NCBI GenBank assembly: GCA_002369525.1
Contig: DFFN01000126.1
Span: 1-17,045 of the forward strand
DNA: 17,045 bases
Reading direction: 5' to 3'
DNA from: Lachnoclostridium sp. UBA3775
GTDB taxonomy: Bacteria; Bacillota; Clostridia; Lachnospirales; Lachnospiraceae
Shown: piece by piece, positions 6,845-15,393 of the stretch
Position numbering within the stretch: position 1 is the first letter of the stretch
How the letters are laid out: each line of letters begins with the position of its first letter
Notes under the pieces: generated by a model
Told to the model about the DNA's origin: nothing
The model's input: the letters and a program-made list of their open reading frames with translations, nothing else
The model's database searches: none
Translations under genes and position numbers: made by a program

Positions 6845-8407
6845 TTATCGCTTCATCTTCGGATCAAACGCGTCTCTTAAGCCGTCGCCGACAAGATTGA
6901 ACGCCAGAACCGTTGTTAGCAGCAAAACGCCTGCCGGTATCCAGATGAACCAGTAATTTTGAAGAACGTAAGTATTATTTACGTCATTTATAATATTTCC
7001 CCATGAAGCAAACGGGAATTTGACTCCGAGACCGAGGAATGAAAGCGAGGACTCGGTAAGTATAGTACCGCCCAGACCCATTGTAACGGAAACGATGGTC
7101 TGCGGGATAACATTCGGAATAAGATGCTGCGCGATCCTTCTTTTTACGGAAAGGCCGGTAGCTTCGGTAGCAGTCATAAACTCCTGCTCGCGCAGAGAAA
7201 GGATCTGGCCGCGGATCATACGGGCAAGTCCCGGCCACCCGAGTATGCCGAGTATCAGCATAAGATATATCATTCTGATCTTAGGCGGCACGCTGGCATT
7301 ATCCATGGCAGCGCCGAGAATGATGATAATAGGCATTGACGGAATACAGTAGAAAATATCAACTATACGCATGATGAAATTGTCGACTTTTCCTCCGAAA
7401 TAGCCTGCAATTCCGCCGAGTATAAGCGCGATAACAGTCGAGATGATCTCAACTATAAAACCGATCAAAAGCGATACTCTTCCGCCGTACATAAGGCGGG
7501 TCATAACATCCATACCGTTCTTGTCGGTTCCGAGCCAATGTTCCTTGGAAGGAGCCGAATACGTATCATAAACTCTGGTTTCTGTTGCCTGGGTGATGGT
7601 CCATTTTGTGGTGCCGGGATCATACTCAAGCTCGTATTCATGTTCAACGCCGTCAGCATCAGCAAAGACAAAACTCGTGTTCTTTGCTTCGATCTCCTCG
7701 ACTACCTGTTCTTTGAATTCTTTTGTAAGGAAAACGTCTCCCATCAGCGGCTGAATGTTGTATTTGCTGATAAAGCCGAATTCCTTTCCGGATGAGTCCG
7801 TGACCACGCCGTCGGCGGAAATGGAATAATCCACTCCGGACGCGGAAAACTCGCTCAATCCGTTTTCATAGGCCTTGAGTCCTTCGTATTGTGTTTCAAA
7901 ATCCAGAACGGTTCCCTGATTTATAACATTAAATATGGTCTTAAATGCCATGCCGATCTTTGTGCCGTCGGAAAGAGTGGCCAGATAAAGGCTTTCGCCC
8001 TCTTTTACAAGAGTATAATTGACCGAATCCCACTCAAATTCCGTCTTGCCGGTATTGATAGCAAGCAGCATTTTTGCCTGAAGTATCGTTGAGAAATCCT
8101 GTCCTTCAGCGCCTTTGTATCGAAATTCGGTATTTTCAATCGCGCTGGCAAATTCTTTTTGCTGATAGTCCGTGCGATAGAAAAGTTCTGACTCTCCGTA
8201 TGGCGTAATCAATCCGCCTACAAACGAAAACAGGAACATAAAGATGAGCACCGCCATACCGACGACAGCTATACGGTTACGGAAGAAGCGCTTTGCAACC
8301 ATCGCGCCCGGCGATAGCACTTTTACGCGGCGGTCATCATTTAGTGAATACTGCTTCTCGGAGACAGTGTTTTGATCATCATTAAGAGTTTTCTTTTCTT
8401 TTGACAT
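6845..8407 (-). CDS. oppC: Oligopeptide ABC transporter permease OppC with a large extracytoplasmic insert
   Basis: This is an inner-membrane permease subunit of the BPD_transp_1 (MetI-like) family. At 520 residues it is about 200 longer than most OppC proteins. Helix 1 spans about 45-67. The usual short loop leading to HWLGTDKNGMDV (290-301) is here replaced by roughly 200 extra residues (about 78-285) that are polar and look like a mixed alpha/beta soluble domain. The remaining helices follow, with the coupling loop EFMTATEATGLSVKRR (about 409-424) that contacts the ATPases. The first 40 residues are cytosolic. By topology the insert should face outside, where it could touch the binding lipoprotein. 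The start ATG has an AAAGGAGG ribosome site. Confidence 0.95.
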   Translation of the reverse strand: MSKEKKTLNDDQNTVSEKQYSLNDDRRVKVLSPGAMVAKRFFRNRIAVVGMAVLIFMFLFSFVGGLITPYGESELFYRTDYQQKEFASAIENTEFRYKGAEGQDFSTILQAKMLLAINTGKTEFEWDSVNYTLVKEGESLYLATLSDGTKIGMAFKTIFNVINQGTVLDFETQYEGLKAYENGLSEFSASGVDYSISADGVVTDSSGKEFGFISKYNIQPLMGDVFLTKEFKEQVVEEIEAKNTSFVFADADGVEHEYELEYDPGTTKWTITQATETRVYDTYSAPSKEHWLGTDKNGMDVMTRLMYGGRVSLLIGFIVEIISTVIALILGGIAGYFGGKVDNFIMRIVDIFYCIPSMPIIIILGAAMDNASVPPKIRMIYLMLILGILGWPGLARMIRGQILSLREQEFMTATEATGLSVKRRIAQHLIPNVIPQTIVSVTMGLGGTILTESSLSFLGLGVKFPFASWGNIINDVNNTYVLQNYWFIWIPAGVLLLTTVLAFNLVGDGLRDAFDPKMKR

Positions 8408-8425
8408 TTTTTCCGCCTCCTTTCC

Positions 8426-9418
8426 TTATGATACCCTTACTCTCGGATCCACCACTGCGTACAGTATATCCGCAAGCAGGTTTCCGAGCAGCGCCAGTAT
8501 CGCGCTGAAGGTCATATAAAACATGGAAAACGGAATGTCTCCGGCTACCATTGCATGATAAGAAGCATATCCGATACCCTGTATCGAATACATCGTCTCT
8601 GTAAACAACGCTCCGCCAAACAAGCCCGGAAGCGAACCGCCCAGGAAAGTAACAAGCGGGATGAGCGTATTTCGAAACGCATGCTTATATATTACTTTTC
8701 TTTCGGAAAGGCCCTTTGCTCTCGCAGTCCGGATATAATCGGCATTGAGAACCTCAAGCATATTTGTTCTGACATAACGCATAAGCGAGCCTATACTGAT
8801 AAGTACAAGCGTGACAATGGGAAGCACAAGATGGTGTGCTCTGTCAAGGAATCTGCCCCCAGAGGAAAGCTGCTGATAGTTCCTTCCGACAGCTCCGATA
8901 AGATCAAACCATCCAAGCTTTACACAGAAAACCAATTTAAGAAGGGCTATCAGAAAGAAGGTCGGAAGCGACATACATGCAATAGCTATTACGGAAATAG
9001 TGTAATCGGTCTTTGAATACTGTTTTCTGGCCGCAATGATTCCGAGCGGTATCGCTATCAGCCATTCAAAAACCATTGCGATCGCGCTCATGGCAAAAGA
9101 TGTTCCGATGGTTTCTTTGAACTTCTGAACGACCGGTACGGTGTACTGCCAGCTGTCGCCGAACTGCCCCTGTATCGCCTGACCGAGCCACTGGAAAAAT
9201 CCGGCAATAATGCCCTTGTCCATACCATATGCGGATGAAAGCTGTGCCATCCATTCCTCGAATGATTTAGAACCCGGCTGCATCGACTTTTGTCTTGCAA
9301 CGGTTTCAATATATGAGGTAGGAAGACAACGCATTATCGTATAGATAATCAGCGCGACAAAAAAGAGGATAACTACCGATAACAGAATTCTCTTTATAAC
9401 ATATTTTAGGGTATTCAC
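8426..9418 (-). CDS. oppB: Oligopeptide ABC transporter permease OppB
   Basis: This is the second membrane subunit of the importer, 330 residues with about six hydrophobic helices. The N-terminal KYVIKRILLSVVILFFVALI is typical of OppB/DppB. The coupling loop reads DYIRTARAKGLSERKVIYKH, and the C-terminus VVDPRVRVS is also characteristic. Translation starts at GTG (9416-9418) behind GGAGG with eight bases of spacing. An out-of-frame ATG lies between them and would give only a short peptide. The 203-base gap before this gene is the largest inside the cluster and holds three hairpins, which suggests its level is set apart from that of the binding protein. Confidence 0.95.
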   Translation of the reverse strand: MNTLKYVIKRILLSVVILFFVALIIYTIMRCLPTSYIETVARQKSMQPGSKSFEEWMAQLSSAYGMDKGIIAGFFQWLGQAIQGQFGDSWQYTVPVVQKFKETIGTSFAMSAIAMVFEWLIAIPLGIIAARKQYSKTDYTISVIAIACMSLPTFFLIALLKLVFCVKLGWFDLIGAVGRNYQQLSSGGRFLDRAHHLVLPIVTLVLISIGSLMRYVRTNMLEVLNADYIRTARAKGLSERKVIYKHAFRNTLIPLVTFLGGSLPGLFGGALFTETMYSIQGIGYASYHAMVAGDIPFSMFYMTFSAILALLGNLLADILYAVVDPRVRVS

Positions 9419-9432
9419 TCTTCATTCCTCCG

Positions 9433-9568
9433 AACAGGATCTTTCCTGTTTTTCGGTGAAAACATAACCTATTACATCCTCACCGAAAAACAAAAAAACG
9501 GATACTGCAAAACCGATCCTGTGATATTGCATTATTACCCACCCCCTGCATAAAAAGCAGGAGGCGGG
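9433..9568 (-). promoter_or_regulatory. Hairpin cluster between binding-protein gene and oppB
   Basis: Three stems lie in this gap. At 9538-9568 two 12-base arms pair (10 Watson-Crick pairs and 2 G-U) around a seven-base loop. At 9448-9491 TTTTTCGGTGA pairs with TCACCGAAAAA around a 20-base loop. At 9433-9450 AACAGGA pairs with TCCTGTT, just before the oppB ribosome site. In binding-protein-dependent transporters such hairpins often protect upstream mRNA or cause partial termination, giving an excess of binding protein. That function is inferred. Confidence 0.65.
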
Positions 9569-9621
9569 CAAAATGCTTATTCCATTAAATTTTTAAGGAA
9601 TAACAGATAGTATCAGACGCG

Positions 9622-11901
9622 TTAGTTGAGTTCAATGTTCTGAATCTCATTCAGCCAAGGATAGAAGGTGGTAATATCAGGAGTAACCGTATCAAGGTTT
9701 ACTCTTTCAGAGCTGAAGATGATTGCGTTCTGACGCTGATAAGTAGGAATCTCAACCGCCTGGTCAATGATGATATCAAGGCAGTTCTTGTAGATAGCTT
9801 TACGATATGCCTGGTCAGCTGAAGCGCGGGCTTCAAGGATCAGCTCGTCAAGCTTGGCGTCTGCGATAGCATACTGATAGTTGGATCCGCCGGGATTGGC
9901 TCCGCCGTTGGCAACATCAGAATAGTAGATCTGATACATGTCAGGGTCGGGAGTAGCGCCCCAAGCAGCTGCCCAGATAGCTACGCTCTGAGCTTCAAGA
10001 CCGGTCCAGAGGTCAGAAGAGTTTGTAAGGTCTTTGATCTTGAAAGTGATTCCAATCTCTTCAAAAGCCTTCTGGGCTTCGGTATAGATCATGAATGAAG
10101 GGTGATCTCCGGTTCCGTCAGCGGGGATCCATGCTTCAACCTCAAGCGAAGCGCCTTCGGGAGCAGCAGTGACCTTGCCGTTTTCTACGGTAAAGCCAGC
10201 CTTCTCAAAGAATCCGAGAGCAGCCTTCTTGGCAGCTTCATACTTCTGCTCGGGAGTCATGTCGGAAGTATAGATATCATTTCCGTCAACGTCAACAGAG
10301 AATGCAACTCTGTATCCGTCATCAGATGACTGAGGAGCCGCCCAAGAGGTATTGGAGATCGGGTAGTTGATAACGTCAGCTCTGTCTCCGTAGTAGGAGT
10401 CAATAGCAACGTCACGATATACGGCAAGAATGGTGGCATAAGCCTTACGAAGAGCCTTTGACTGCTCCGAATAAGGATCGTCGCCAACCTTCTGAACCTT
10501 AGCGCACTGGCCGATGTAGCCGTAGCCGAGGTTGTCAACGGTATTTGTGGTAACGATGGTTCCGTCAAGTTCGCCGCCGTTTGCCTTCTTGATGGCGTCA
10601 ACGGTATCGGTTGAGAATGAAGGATCCGTAATATCAATGGTGCCGGTAACAACGCCGTTAAGCTTGTCGTCGTCACTCATGCACTGAAGGAAGTTTACTT
10701 TCTTGATCTTGGGAGCGCCAAGGAAGTAGCTTTCGTTTGCTTCATAGTAAATGGTTCCGTCGGTGAACTCGATGAACTTGTAAGGGCCGGCGCCGAGAGG
10801 CTCGGTCGTTACGGAACGAACGTGTGAAAGATCACCTTTGTCAAAACCGAACTTGTTGTTGTCATAATCGTATTTCTCCACCTCGCCGTAGTAGTGAAGA
10901 GGAGCGATAGGGATGCCGAGCTGATAAACCGCTGTAGCGTCAAACTGATCCATAACGACGCGGAGAGAGTATTCTCCGGTCTTCTGAATACCGGTGATGC
11001 TTTCAACAGGATCGGCAACGGTAACCATGGTGTGGGTATAATCGGAAACGGTGGGGAAGTACTCTTCAAGAGTAAGATTTGCAGCTTCCGTACCAATCAT
11101 GGTAAGAACGTCGTTGCCATATGCAGCCCAAAGAGCGGCGGCAAAGGCGTCGATAGTATTTTCGGAAATTTCAAAGCCCCAGTTTGCAGCGCTGCCCTGG
11201 ATGTCGCCTTCTTCGTTGTATCCTTCCGCAACACAGTAAGCAACGATATCTTCAGCAAGAGCTTTTACCGCGGCGTCAGCTTCGTTCCAGAACTTGGTCT
11301 GAGTAGCTTCGTCCCAGTTTGTGAAATCGGTATTCTCTCTTCCGGCCGCAATAAGGAGGGCTGAAAGAGCGGTCATGTCTGAACGATAAGCCGACAGACC
11401 GGAAATGGGCTGAGCAAAAAGCGTAGAAGATCCGTCATAAGAAGGATCGCAAAGAACGTACATGTTGAATATTACGTCATCTGCCGTAAGCTTTTCGCCA
11501 TCTGAGAACGTGATGTCATCACGAAGCTCAAAATCGTAGTAAACCGTACCGTCTTCGTTCTGAGTAATGGTAAGGTCTGCGGGTCCGTAGTAGGTGTAAT
11601 CAGTGCCGTTATAGGCTCTTGTTTCACCTGTTTTACCTTTTTCAACAACAGCGCCCTGACGGTCAAGGTTCAAAAGGTTTACCTGGGTCATCACATAAGC
11701 GTCCTGGTCATACGCTGTCTCAGAAAAGAAAGGTGAGAACTTGCTGCTGAAAGGTGAATAACCGACAACAAGGGGTTTGTCGTCACTCTCCGATGCAGCT
11801 TTCGTGGTCTCTCCTTCGTCAGTGCTACCGCAAGCGGCAAAAAGGCTTGCAACCATCACCAACGCAAGAAGAAGCGCCATGATTTTGGAAAATTTCTTCA
11901 T
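9622..11901 (-). CDS. Peptide ABC transporter substrate-binding lipoprotein (OppA-like, enlarged)
   Basis: This is an SBP family 5 binding protein that captures peptides outside the cell for OppBCDF. A signal peptide (MKKFSKIMALLLALVMVASL) ends in the lipobox LFAAC, with lipidated Cys24, then a serine/threonine/acid-rich linker to about residue 41. The mature domain has the family's LRDDITFSDGEKLTADDV segment (about 126-143) and LGAGPYKF. At 759 residues it is about 200 longer than usual. Much of the excess lies between about 170 and 295, an alanine-rich, probably helical stretch (NEADAAVKALAEDIV). The ATG follows AAAAGGAG. Exact substrate, peptide length and stereochemistry cannot be read from the sequence. 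A family member for other solutes is possible but the oppDF partners favour peptides. Confidence 0.94.
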   Translation of the reverse strand: MKKFSKIMALLLALVMVASLFAACGSTDEGETTKAASESDDKPLVVGYSPFSSKFSPFFSETAYDQDAYVMTQVNLLNLDRQGAVVEKGKTGETRAYNGTDYTYYGPADLTITQNEDGTVYYDFELRDDITFSDGEKLTADDVIFNMYVLCDPSYDGSSTLFAQPISGLSAYRSDMTALSALLIAAGRENTDFTNWDEATQTKFWNEADAAVKALAEDIVAYCVAEGYNEEGDIQGSAANWGFEISENTIDAFAAALWAAYGNDVLTMIGTEAANLTLEEYFPTVSDYTHTMVTVADPVESITGIQKTGEYSLRVVMDQFDATAVYQLGIPIAPLHYYGEVEKYDYDNNKFGFDKGDLSHVRSVTTEPLGAGPYKFIEFTDGTIYYEANESYFLGAPKIKKVNFLQCMSDDDKLNGVVTGTIDITDPSFSTDTVDAIKKANGGELDGTIVTTNTVDNLGYGYIGQCAKVQKVGDDPYSEQSKALRKAYATILAVYRDVAIDSYYGDRADVINYPISNTSWAAPQSSDDGYRVAFSVDVDGNDIYTSDMTPEQKYEAAKKAALGFFEKAGFTVENGKVTAAPEGASLEVEAWIPADGTGDHPSFMIYTEAQKAFEEIGITFKIKDLTNSSDLWTGLEAQSVAIWAAAWGATPDPDMYQIYYSDVANGGANPGGSNYQYAIADAKLDELILEARASADQAYRKAIYKNCLDIIIDQAVEIPTYQRQNAIIFSSERVNLDTVTPDITTFYPWLNEIQNIELN

Positions 11902-11948
11902 GTTTTTTCTCCTTTTAAAAAATTTACCTTATTACTAAAGGTTTCCCT

Positions 11949-12512
11949 TTAAGAATTCGTTATCGTCTGCGCGCCGCCGCTTTTTTCCCAGACAATCTTT
12001 TTTAATCTGAGATATAGCGCTGCTGCCGCGCATGCACAAAACGCAGACATCACGGGTCTTGCAATATTGCAAAAAAGGTTTTCCTTTGGCCCGTTAATTA
12101 TCAGGTATACGCATTCCCATAAGGCGCAGATCCCGGAAAAGATCAAGGAAAACAGCGCTCTGCCGGGAAGCTTTCCAACAGAAGCGTCATAAACGTAACT
12201 GCGCATCGGGTTCCTGCCTGCGATCATTTTACATACCGCATATACGGTAAGGCATACCGGAACCATCTGTGCAAACCAGAATACCGCAGTAAGCGGATAT
12301 CTGCTCATCGGAACTGACGCCAGACACTCCGCTGCGAAAGTCATAGAAATCATAACAAACGCCATTACCGCAAAAAATACCATATGTCTGCGGTAGTCTT
12401 TCTCGTCTCCCGGCCAGGCCATGTATTTTCCGTTATAAACATACTCGCCCTTGCCGTTTAATTTGAAATCACGCAGATGCGCTCTTCTGCCGCGTCTTTT
12501 TTCTCCGGCCAT
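11949..12512 (-). CDS. Four-helix membrane protein of unknown function, coupled to the M3 peptidase gene
   Basis: I do not recognise this 187-residue protein. It starts with a basic segment (EKRRGRRAHLRDF) and a tyrosine-rich YVYNGKYMAWPG stretch. Four hydrophobic helices follow, at about residues 44-64, 74-98, 120-142 and 146-170. The C-terminus is short and polar. The ATG shares one base with the stop codon of the upstream oligoendopeptidase gene (TGATG, 12510-12514), a classic sign of translational coupling. A GTG one codon earlier is also possible. The binding-protein gene follows after 47 bases. A role in anchoring the peptidase or assisting the transporter is possible but nothing in the sequence shows it. 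Confidence 0.8.
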   Translation of the reverse strand: MAGEKRRGRRAHLRDFKLNGKGEYVYNGKYMAWPGDEKDYRRHMVFFAVMAFVMISMTFAAECLASVPMSRYPLTAVFWFAQMVPVCLTVYAVCKMIAGRNPMRSYVYDASVGKLPGRALFSLIFSGICALWECVYLIINGPKENLFCNIARPVMSAFCACAAAALYLRLKKIVWEKSGGAQTITNS

Positions 12513-14215
12513 CACTCGATTCCCGAGAGGTCGTAATCAGAAAGCCATTTATTTGCTTCTTCGCAGATCGTCCGCATATAACTTTCATCGAACGGGCTTT
12601 CAAGACCGGCGTTTGACAAAAGCTCAGTAAAGGTTCTGCTGCCGCCCTGCTCTGTATATGCCATATAATACTTCCATGCAGACGGAAGGTCTTTTTGTAT
12701 CTTCGACCAGAAACCGAGTGCAACAGTCTGGGCAAAGCAGTAATCAATGTAATAAAACGGCGAAGAATAAATATGGTGCTGCCTTTGCCAGCCCTCTCCG
12801 TCCGAATAGAACGGTATCTCTCCGTCAAGCTTCATCCAAGGCATATAGACGCCGAGGAGTTCTTTCCAGCAATTATGCCTTTGTCTTGGAGTCCAATCGG
12901 GATTTTCGTAGACAAGATGCTGGAAATGATCCACCATTGTTCCGTACGGAATGAACGTAAGCGCTCCGGCCAGGTGAGAGTATTTGAATTTTCTCGTATC
13001 CTTTCCGAAGAAAAGCTCCGCCCAGGGCCATGCAAAAAACTCCATCGACATGGAGTGAACCTCGCATGCCTCCATCGAAGGCCAAATAGTGGATTGAGGA
13101 ATACGTTTTATGTTTTTCCACGAAGCAAAGGCGTGCCCCGCCTCGTGTGTAACAGTCTCAACATCTGATGAGGTACCGTTGAAATTCGCAAAGATAAACG
13201 GAACCTCATAATCTCCTATCTCGGTGCAATAACCGCCGCCGCGCTTTCCTTCCGTGGAAAGAACGTCAAGCAGCTCGCAGTCGAGCATCATGCGGAAAAA
13301 CTTTCCGGTCTCCGGGGAAAGCTCGTCATAAAACTGCCTTCCGGCTTCAAGTATGGCCTGCGCATCTCCCTCCGGCGCGGGGTTTCCCGAACGGAACGAA
13401 AGCGCATTGTCCGCGAAGCTCATGGGGTATGTTTTTCCGAGTCTTTCCGCCTGTTTTTTGTAAATATAATCCGCAACAGGAACAAGATACTTTACTACGG
13501 CATTTCTGAAAACTTCAACGTCTTCTTTTGTATAGCAGTTGCGCTGCATGCGATAGTATCCCAGCTTGGTATATCCGTCAAATCCGAGCTTTTTTCCCAT
13601 TGTATCGCGCAAATGAACAAGCTTGTCGTAAATGTCGTCAAGCCTGTCCTGGTTGTCTTTGTACCACTGCCCTTCTGCCTTCCATGCGGCAAGTCGGCGC
13701 GCGTCGTCGGCGTCATTTTTTAAAGCGCCGATCTGCGAAATGGTGTATATTTTCCCTTCAAACGGGATCTCGGATTTTGCAAGAAGCGCCTCGTATTCCT
13801 GTACGAGCTCGTTTTCTTTCTGAAGCTCCGGAATAATCTCCGGTGAAAAGGTCTTCAGGTCTATCTCGGCGTTAATAAACATTATATCGCCGAATTCTTT
13901 TGAAAACTCTTCACGGAACGGACTCTCAAGGAGGGCCATGGTCCATTCGTGCTGTTTTTCCTGAATATGAGGGAAGGAATTGTTCCAGAACTTTTCTTCC
14001 GCGTCATAAAATTCATCGCGCGTATCGATTGAATGTCTGATCGACACAAGTGTGGCAAGAGTATTGATATGTTTTTCATACTCGTCATGCTTTACAAAAA
14101 TATCCCTCGCGCGGGCATAATCCTGTGCGCCGCGCAGATCTTGCGTCATTTCAGATATTGCTGTAAGCACCTTATTCAGCTCCGGGCGTGAATAAGGCAT
14201 TTCTGAAAACTTCAT
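12512..14215 (-). CDS. M3-family zinc oligoendopeptidase (PepF-like)
   Basis: This is a cytosolic zinc endopeptidase, 567 residues, that cuts medium-length oligopeptides internally. The zinc motif HEAGHAF lies at about 357-363. The third ligand is probably the glutamate in CEVHSMSME (about E385), the spacing expected for family M3. The N-terminal MKFSEMPYSRPEL and the C-terminal QHHIYSSPFYYIDYCFAQ segment fit the M3 oligoendopeptidase group in Firmicutes. The ATG at 14213-14215 directly follows GGGAGG. A TTG four codons earlier lies before that ribosome site and is rejected. A promoter sits at 14259-14287. As the first gene of the cluster it would hydrolyse what the following opp genes import. 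Confidence 0.95.
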   Translation of the reverse strand: MKFSEMPYSRPELNKVLTAISEMTQDLRGAQDYARARDIFVKHDEYEKHINTLATLVSIRHSIDTRDEFYDAEEKFWNNSFPHIQEKQHEWTMALLESPFREEFSKEFGDIMFINAEIDLKTFSPEIIPELQKENELVQEYEALLAKSEIPFEGKIYTISQIGALKNDADDARRLAAWKAEGQWYKDNQDRLDDIYDKLVHLRDTMGKKLGFDGYTKLGYYRMQRNCYTKEDVEVFRNAVVKYLVPVADYIYKKQAERLGKTYPMSFADNALSFRSGNPAPEGDAQAILEAGRQFYDELSPETGKFFRMMLDCELLDVLSTEGKRGGGYCTEIGDYEVPFIFANFNGTSSDVETVTHEAGHAFASWKNIKRIPQSTIWPSMEACEVHSMSMEFFAWPWAELFFGKDTRKFKYSHLAGALTFIPYGTMVDHFQHLVYENPDWTPRQRHNCWKELLGVYMPWMKLDGEIPFYSDGEGWQRQHHIYSSPFYYIDYCFAQTVALGFWSKIQKDLPSAWKYYMAYTEQGGSRTFTELLSNAGLESPFDESYMRTICEEANKWLSDYDLSGIE

Positions 14216-14258
14216 TTTTCCTCCCAAAACTAACAGTCTATAAATAAGTTTAAATGGT

Positions 14259-14287
14259 ATTCTACCACATCATGCTTTTAAAAACAA
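14259..14287 (-). promoter_or_regulatory. Promoter for the oligoendopeptidase-opp cluster
   Basis: On the minus strand TTGTTT (14282-14287) and TAGAAT (14259-14264) are 17 bases apart. The start would fall near 14252, giving a leader of about 37 nt. No convincing terminator lies between here and the symporter gene, so it may drive eight genes from the M3 peptidase to the small tail-anchored protein. Confidence 0.65.
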
Positions 14288-14334
14288 CTTGGAAGATATA
14301 ATCGTCAAAATATTGCCATCCGGCGGGCGCCTTT

Positions 14335-15249
14335 TTATATGCGATTCGTTTCCCACCGTCCGCTCGCACCGCACGGAAGAATCAGCCCTCTGCTTTCAAC
14401 AGGCAGGCCTATCTCGTCTGCTGTAACGGTGCCGTCTCTGCCTTTTGCCACCGCAAGTGAGAGCATATATGAAAGAACTGCCGGTTGAAGTCCTGTAGTA
14501 TATGAATTGATCAGGAAAAACAGCGGCTCTTTAGACAGCAGCTCAGCGCATTTGCAAACAAGGGGATATACCGCTTCCTCGATCTTCCATATTTCGCCTT
14601 TCGGCCCCCGGCCGTATGAAGGAGGATCCATTATTATCCCGTCATACCTGTTCCCGCGCCGGAGCTCTCTTTCTACAAATTTTACGCAATCATCCACAAG
14701 CCACCTGATCGGTCTGTCGGACAGTCCGGACAGCTCGGCGTTTTCCTTTGCCCAGCCTACCATGCCCTTACTGGCGTCCACGTGGGTAACCGCAGCTCCT
14801 GCCGCCGCTGCGGCAAGCGTTGCTCCTCCGGTATATGCGAAAAGGTTCAAGACTTTTATATTCTTTTTGCCGGCAGATTTTGCTCTGCGGATAATATCAG
14901 AAAACCATTCCCAGTTTACAGCCTGTTCAGGGAAAAGGCCGGTATGTTTAAAGCTAAATGGTTTGAGCCCGAATCTTAGTATTTCTTCGGCGTCCGTGCC
15001 TGATTGTGCGCCTATTTTGTATTCAATTTCCCACTGCTGTGGGAGATCGAAAAACTCCCATTCGCCGCCGCCTTTGCTGCTGCGATGATACCTTGCGTTC
15101 GGACGCAGCCAGTCTTTTAGCTCTTTCGGAGTGTCCCATATCACCTGCGGATCAGGCCTGACAAGGACATATTTTCCCCAGCGTTCAAGCTTTTCGCCTT
15201 TGCTTGTATCAAGGACTTTATAACCTTTCCAGTTGTCGGCAATCCACAT
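14335..15249 (-). CDS. Class I SAM-dependent methyltransferase (COG1092, RlmI-like)
   Basis: This is a Rossmann-fold methyltransferase, 304 residues, related to the 23S rRNA cytosine methyltransferase RlmI/RlmK group. The SAM-binding motif I is NLFAYTGGATLAAAAAG (about 135-151), followed by the acidic VDAS (157-160). A DDCVKF motif is at about 186-191 and the active-site region MDPPSYGRGPKGEIWKIEE at 207-225. Residues 1-110 form an N-terminal domain with no recognisable PUA fold, unlike E. coli RlmI, so the RNA target is uncertain. The ATG at 15247-15249 has GGAG close by. It has its own promoter and a foldable leader. No link with the peptide genes is evident. Confidence 0.85.
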   Translation of the reverse strand: MWIADNWKGYKVLDTSKGEKLERWGKYVLVRPDPQVIWDTPKELKDWLRPNARYHRSSKGGGEWEFFDLPQQWEIEYKIGAQSGTDAEEILRFGLKPFSFKHTGLFPEQAVNWEWFSDIIRRAKSAGKKNIKVLNLFAYTGGATLAAAAAGAAVTHVDASKGMVGWAKENAELSGLSDRPIRWLVDDCVKFVERELRRGNRYDGIIMDPPSYGRGPKGEIWKIEEAVYPLVCKCAELLSKEPLFFLINSYTTGLQPAVLSYMLSLAVAKGRDGTVTADEIGLPVESRGLILPCGASGRWETNRI

Positions 15250-15266
15250 GTTTTCTCCAATCCCTC

Positions 15267-15308
15267 CGGCCTGTGATGCACCGTTTTTTTATCAGGCCGT
15301 TTTGGCCT
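15267..15308 (-). promoter_or_regulatory. Leader with two mutually exclusive stems before the methyltransferase gene
   Basis: The predicted transcript would begin near 15308 with AGGCC-AAAAC-GGCCT, a five-pair hairpin (15294-15308). The right arm can pair instead with CAGGCCG at 15267-15273 as part of CGGCCTG (15293-15299), a seven-pair stem. The two folds exclude each other, and the second adjoins GGAGGG just upstream of the gene. A switch is possible but unproven. Confidence 0.45.
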
Positions 15309-15314
15309 TTTGGT

Positions 15315-15343
15315 ATTTTAACACAGTTAAGTGCATGTTTCAA
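15315..15343 (-). promoter_or_regulatory. Promoter for the methyltransferase gene
   Basis: On the minus strand TTGAAA (15338-15343) and TAAAAT (15315-15320) are 17 bases apart, and TG one base before the -10 extends it. This is the best promoter match in the window. The leader to the ATG is about 60 nt. Confidence 0.7.
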
Positions 15344-15393
15344 ATTTCGAAAGCCTTGCCTTTTTTGTTAGCGCCGGTGGCCGGTATTATTAT

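Noticed and set aside
10257..11364. Long shadow frames inside the binding-protein gene
   Set aside because: Their composition is low in complexity and they overlap the clear SBP family 5 reading frame.
14216..14227. Upstream TTG start adding four residues to the M3 peptidase
   Set aside because: The GGGAGG ribosome site lies between that TTG and the ATG, so the ATG at 14213-14215 is favoured.
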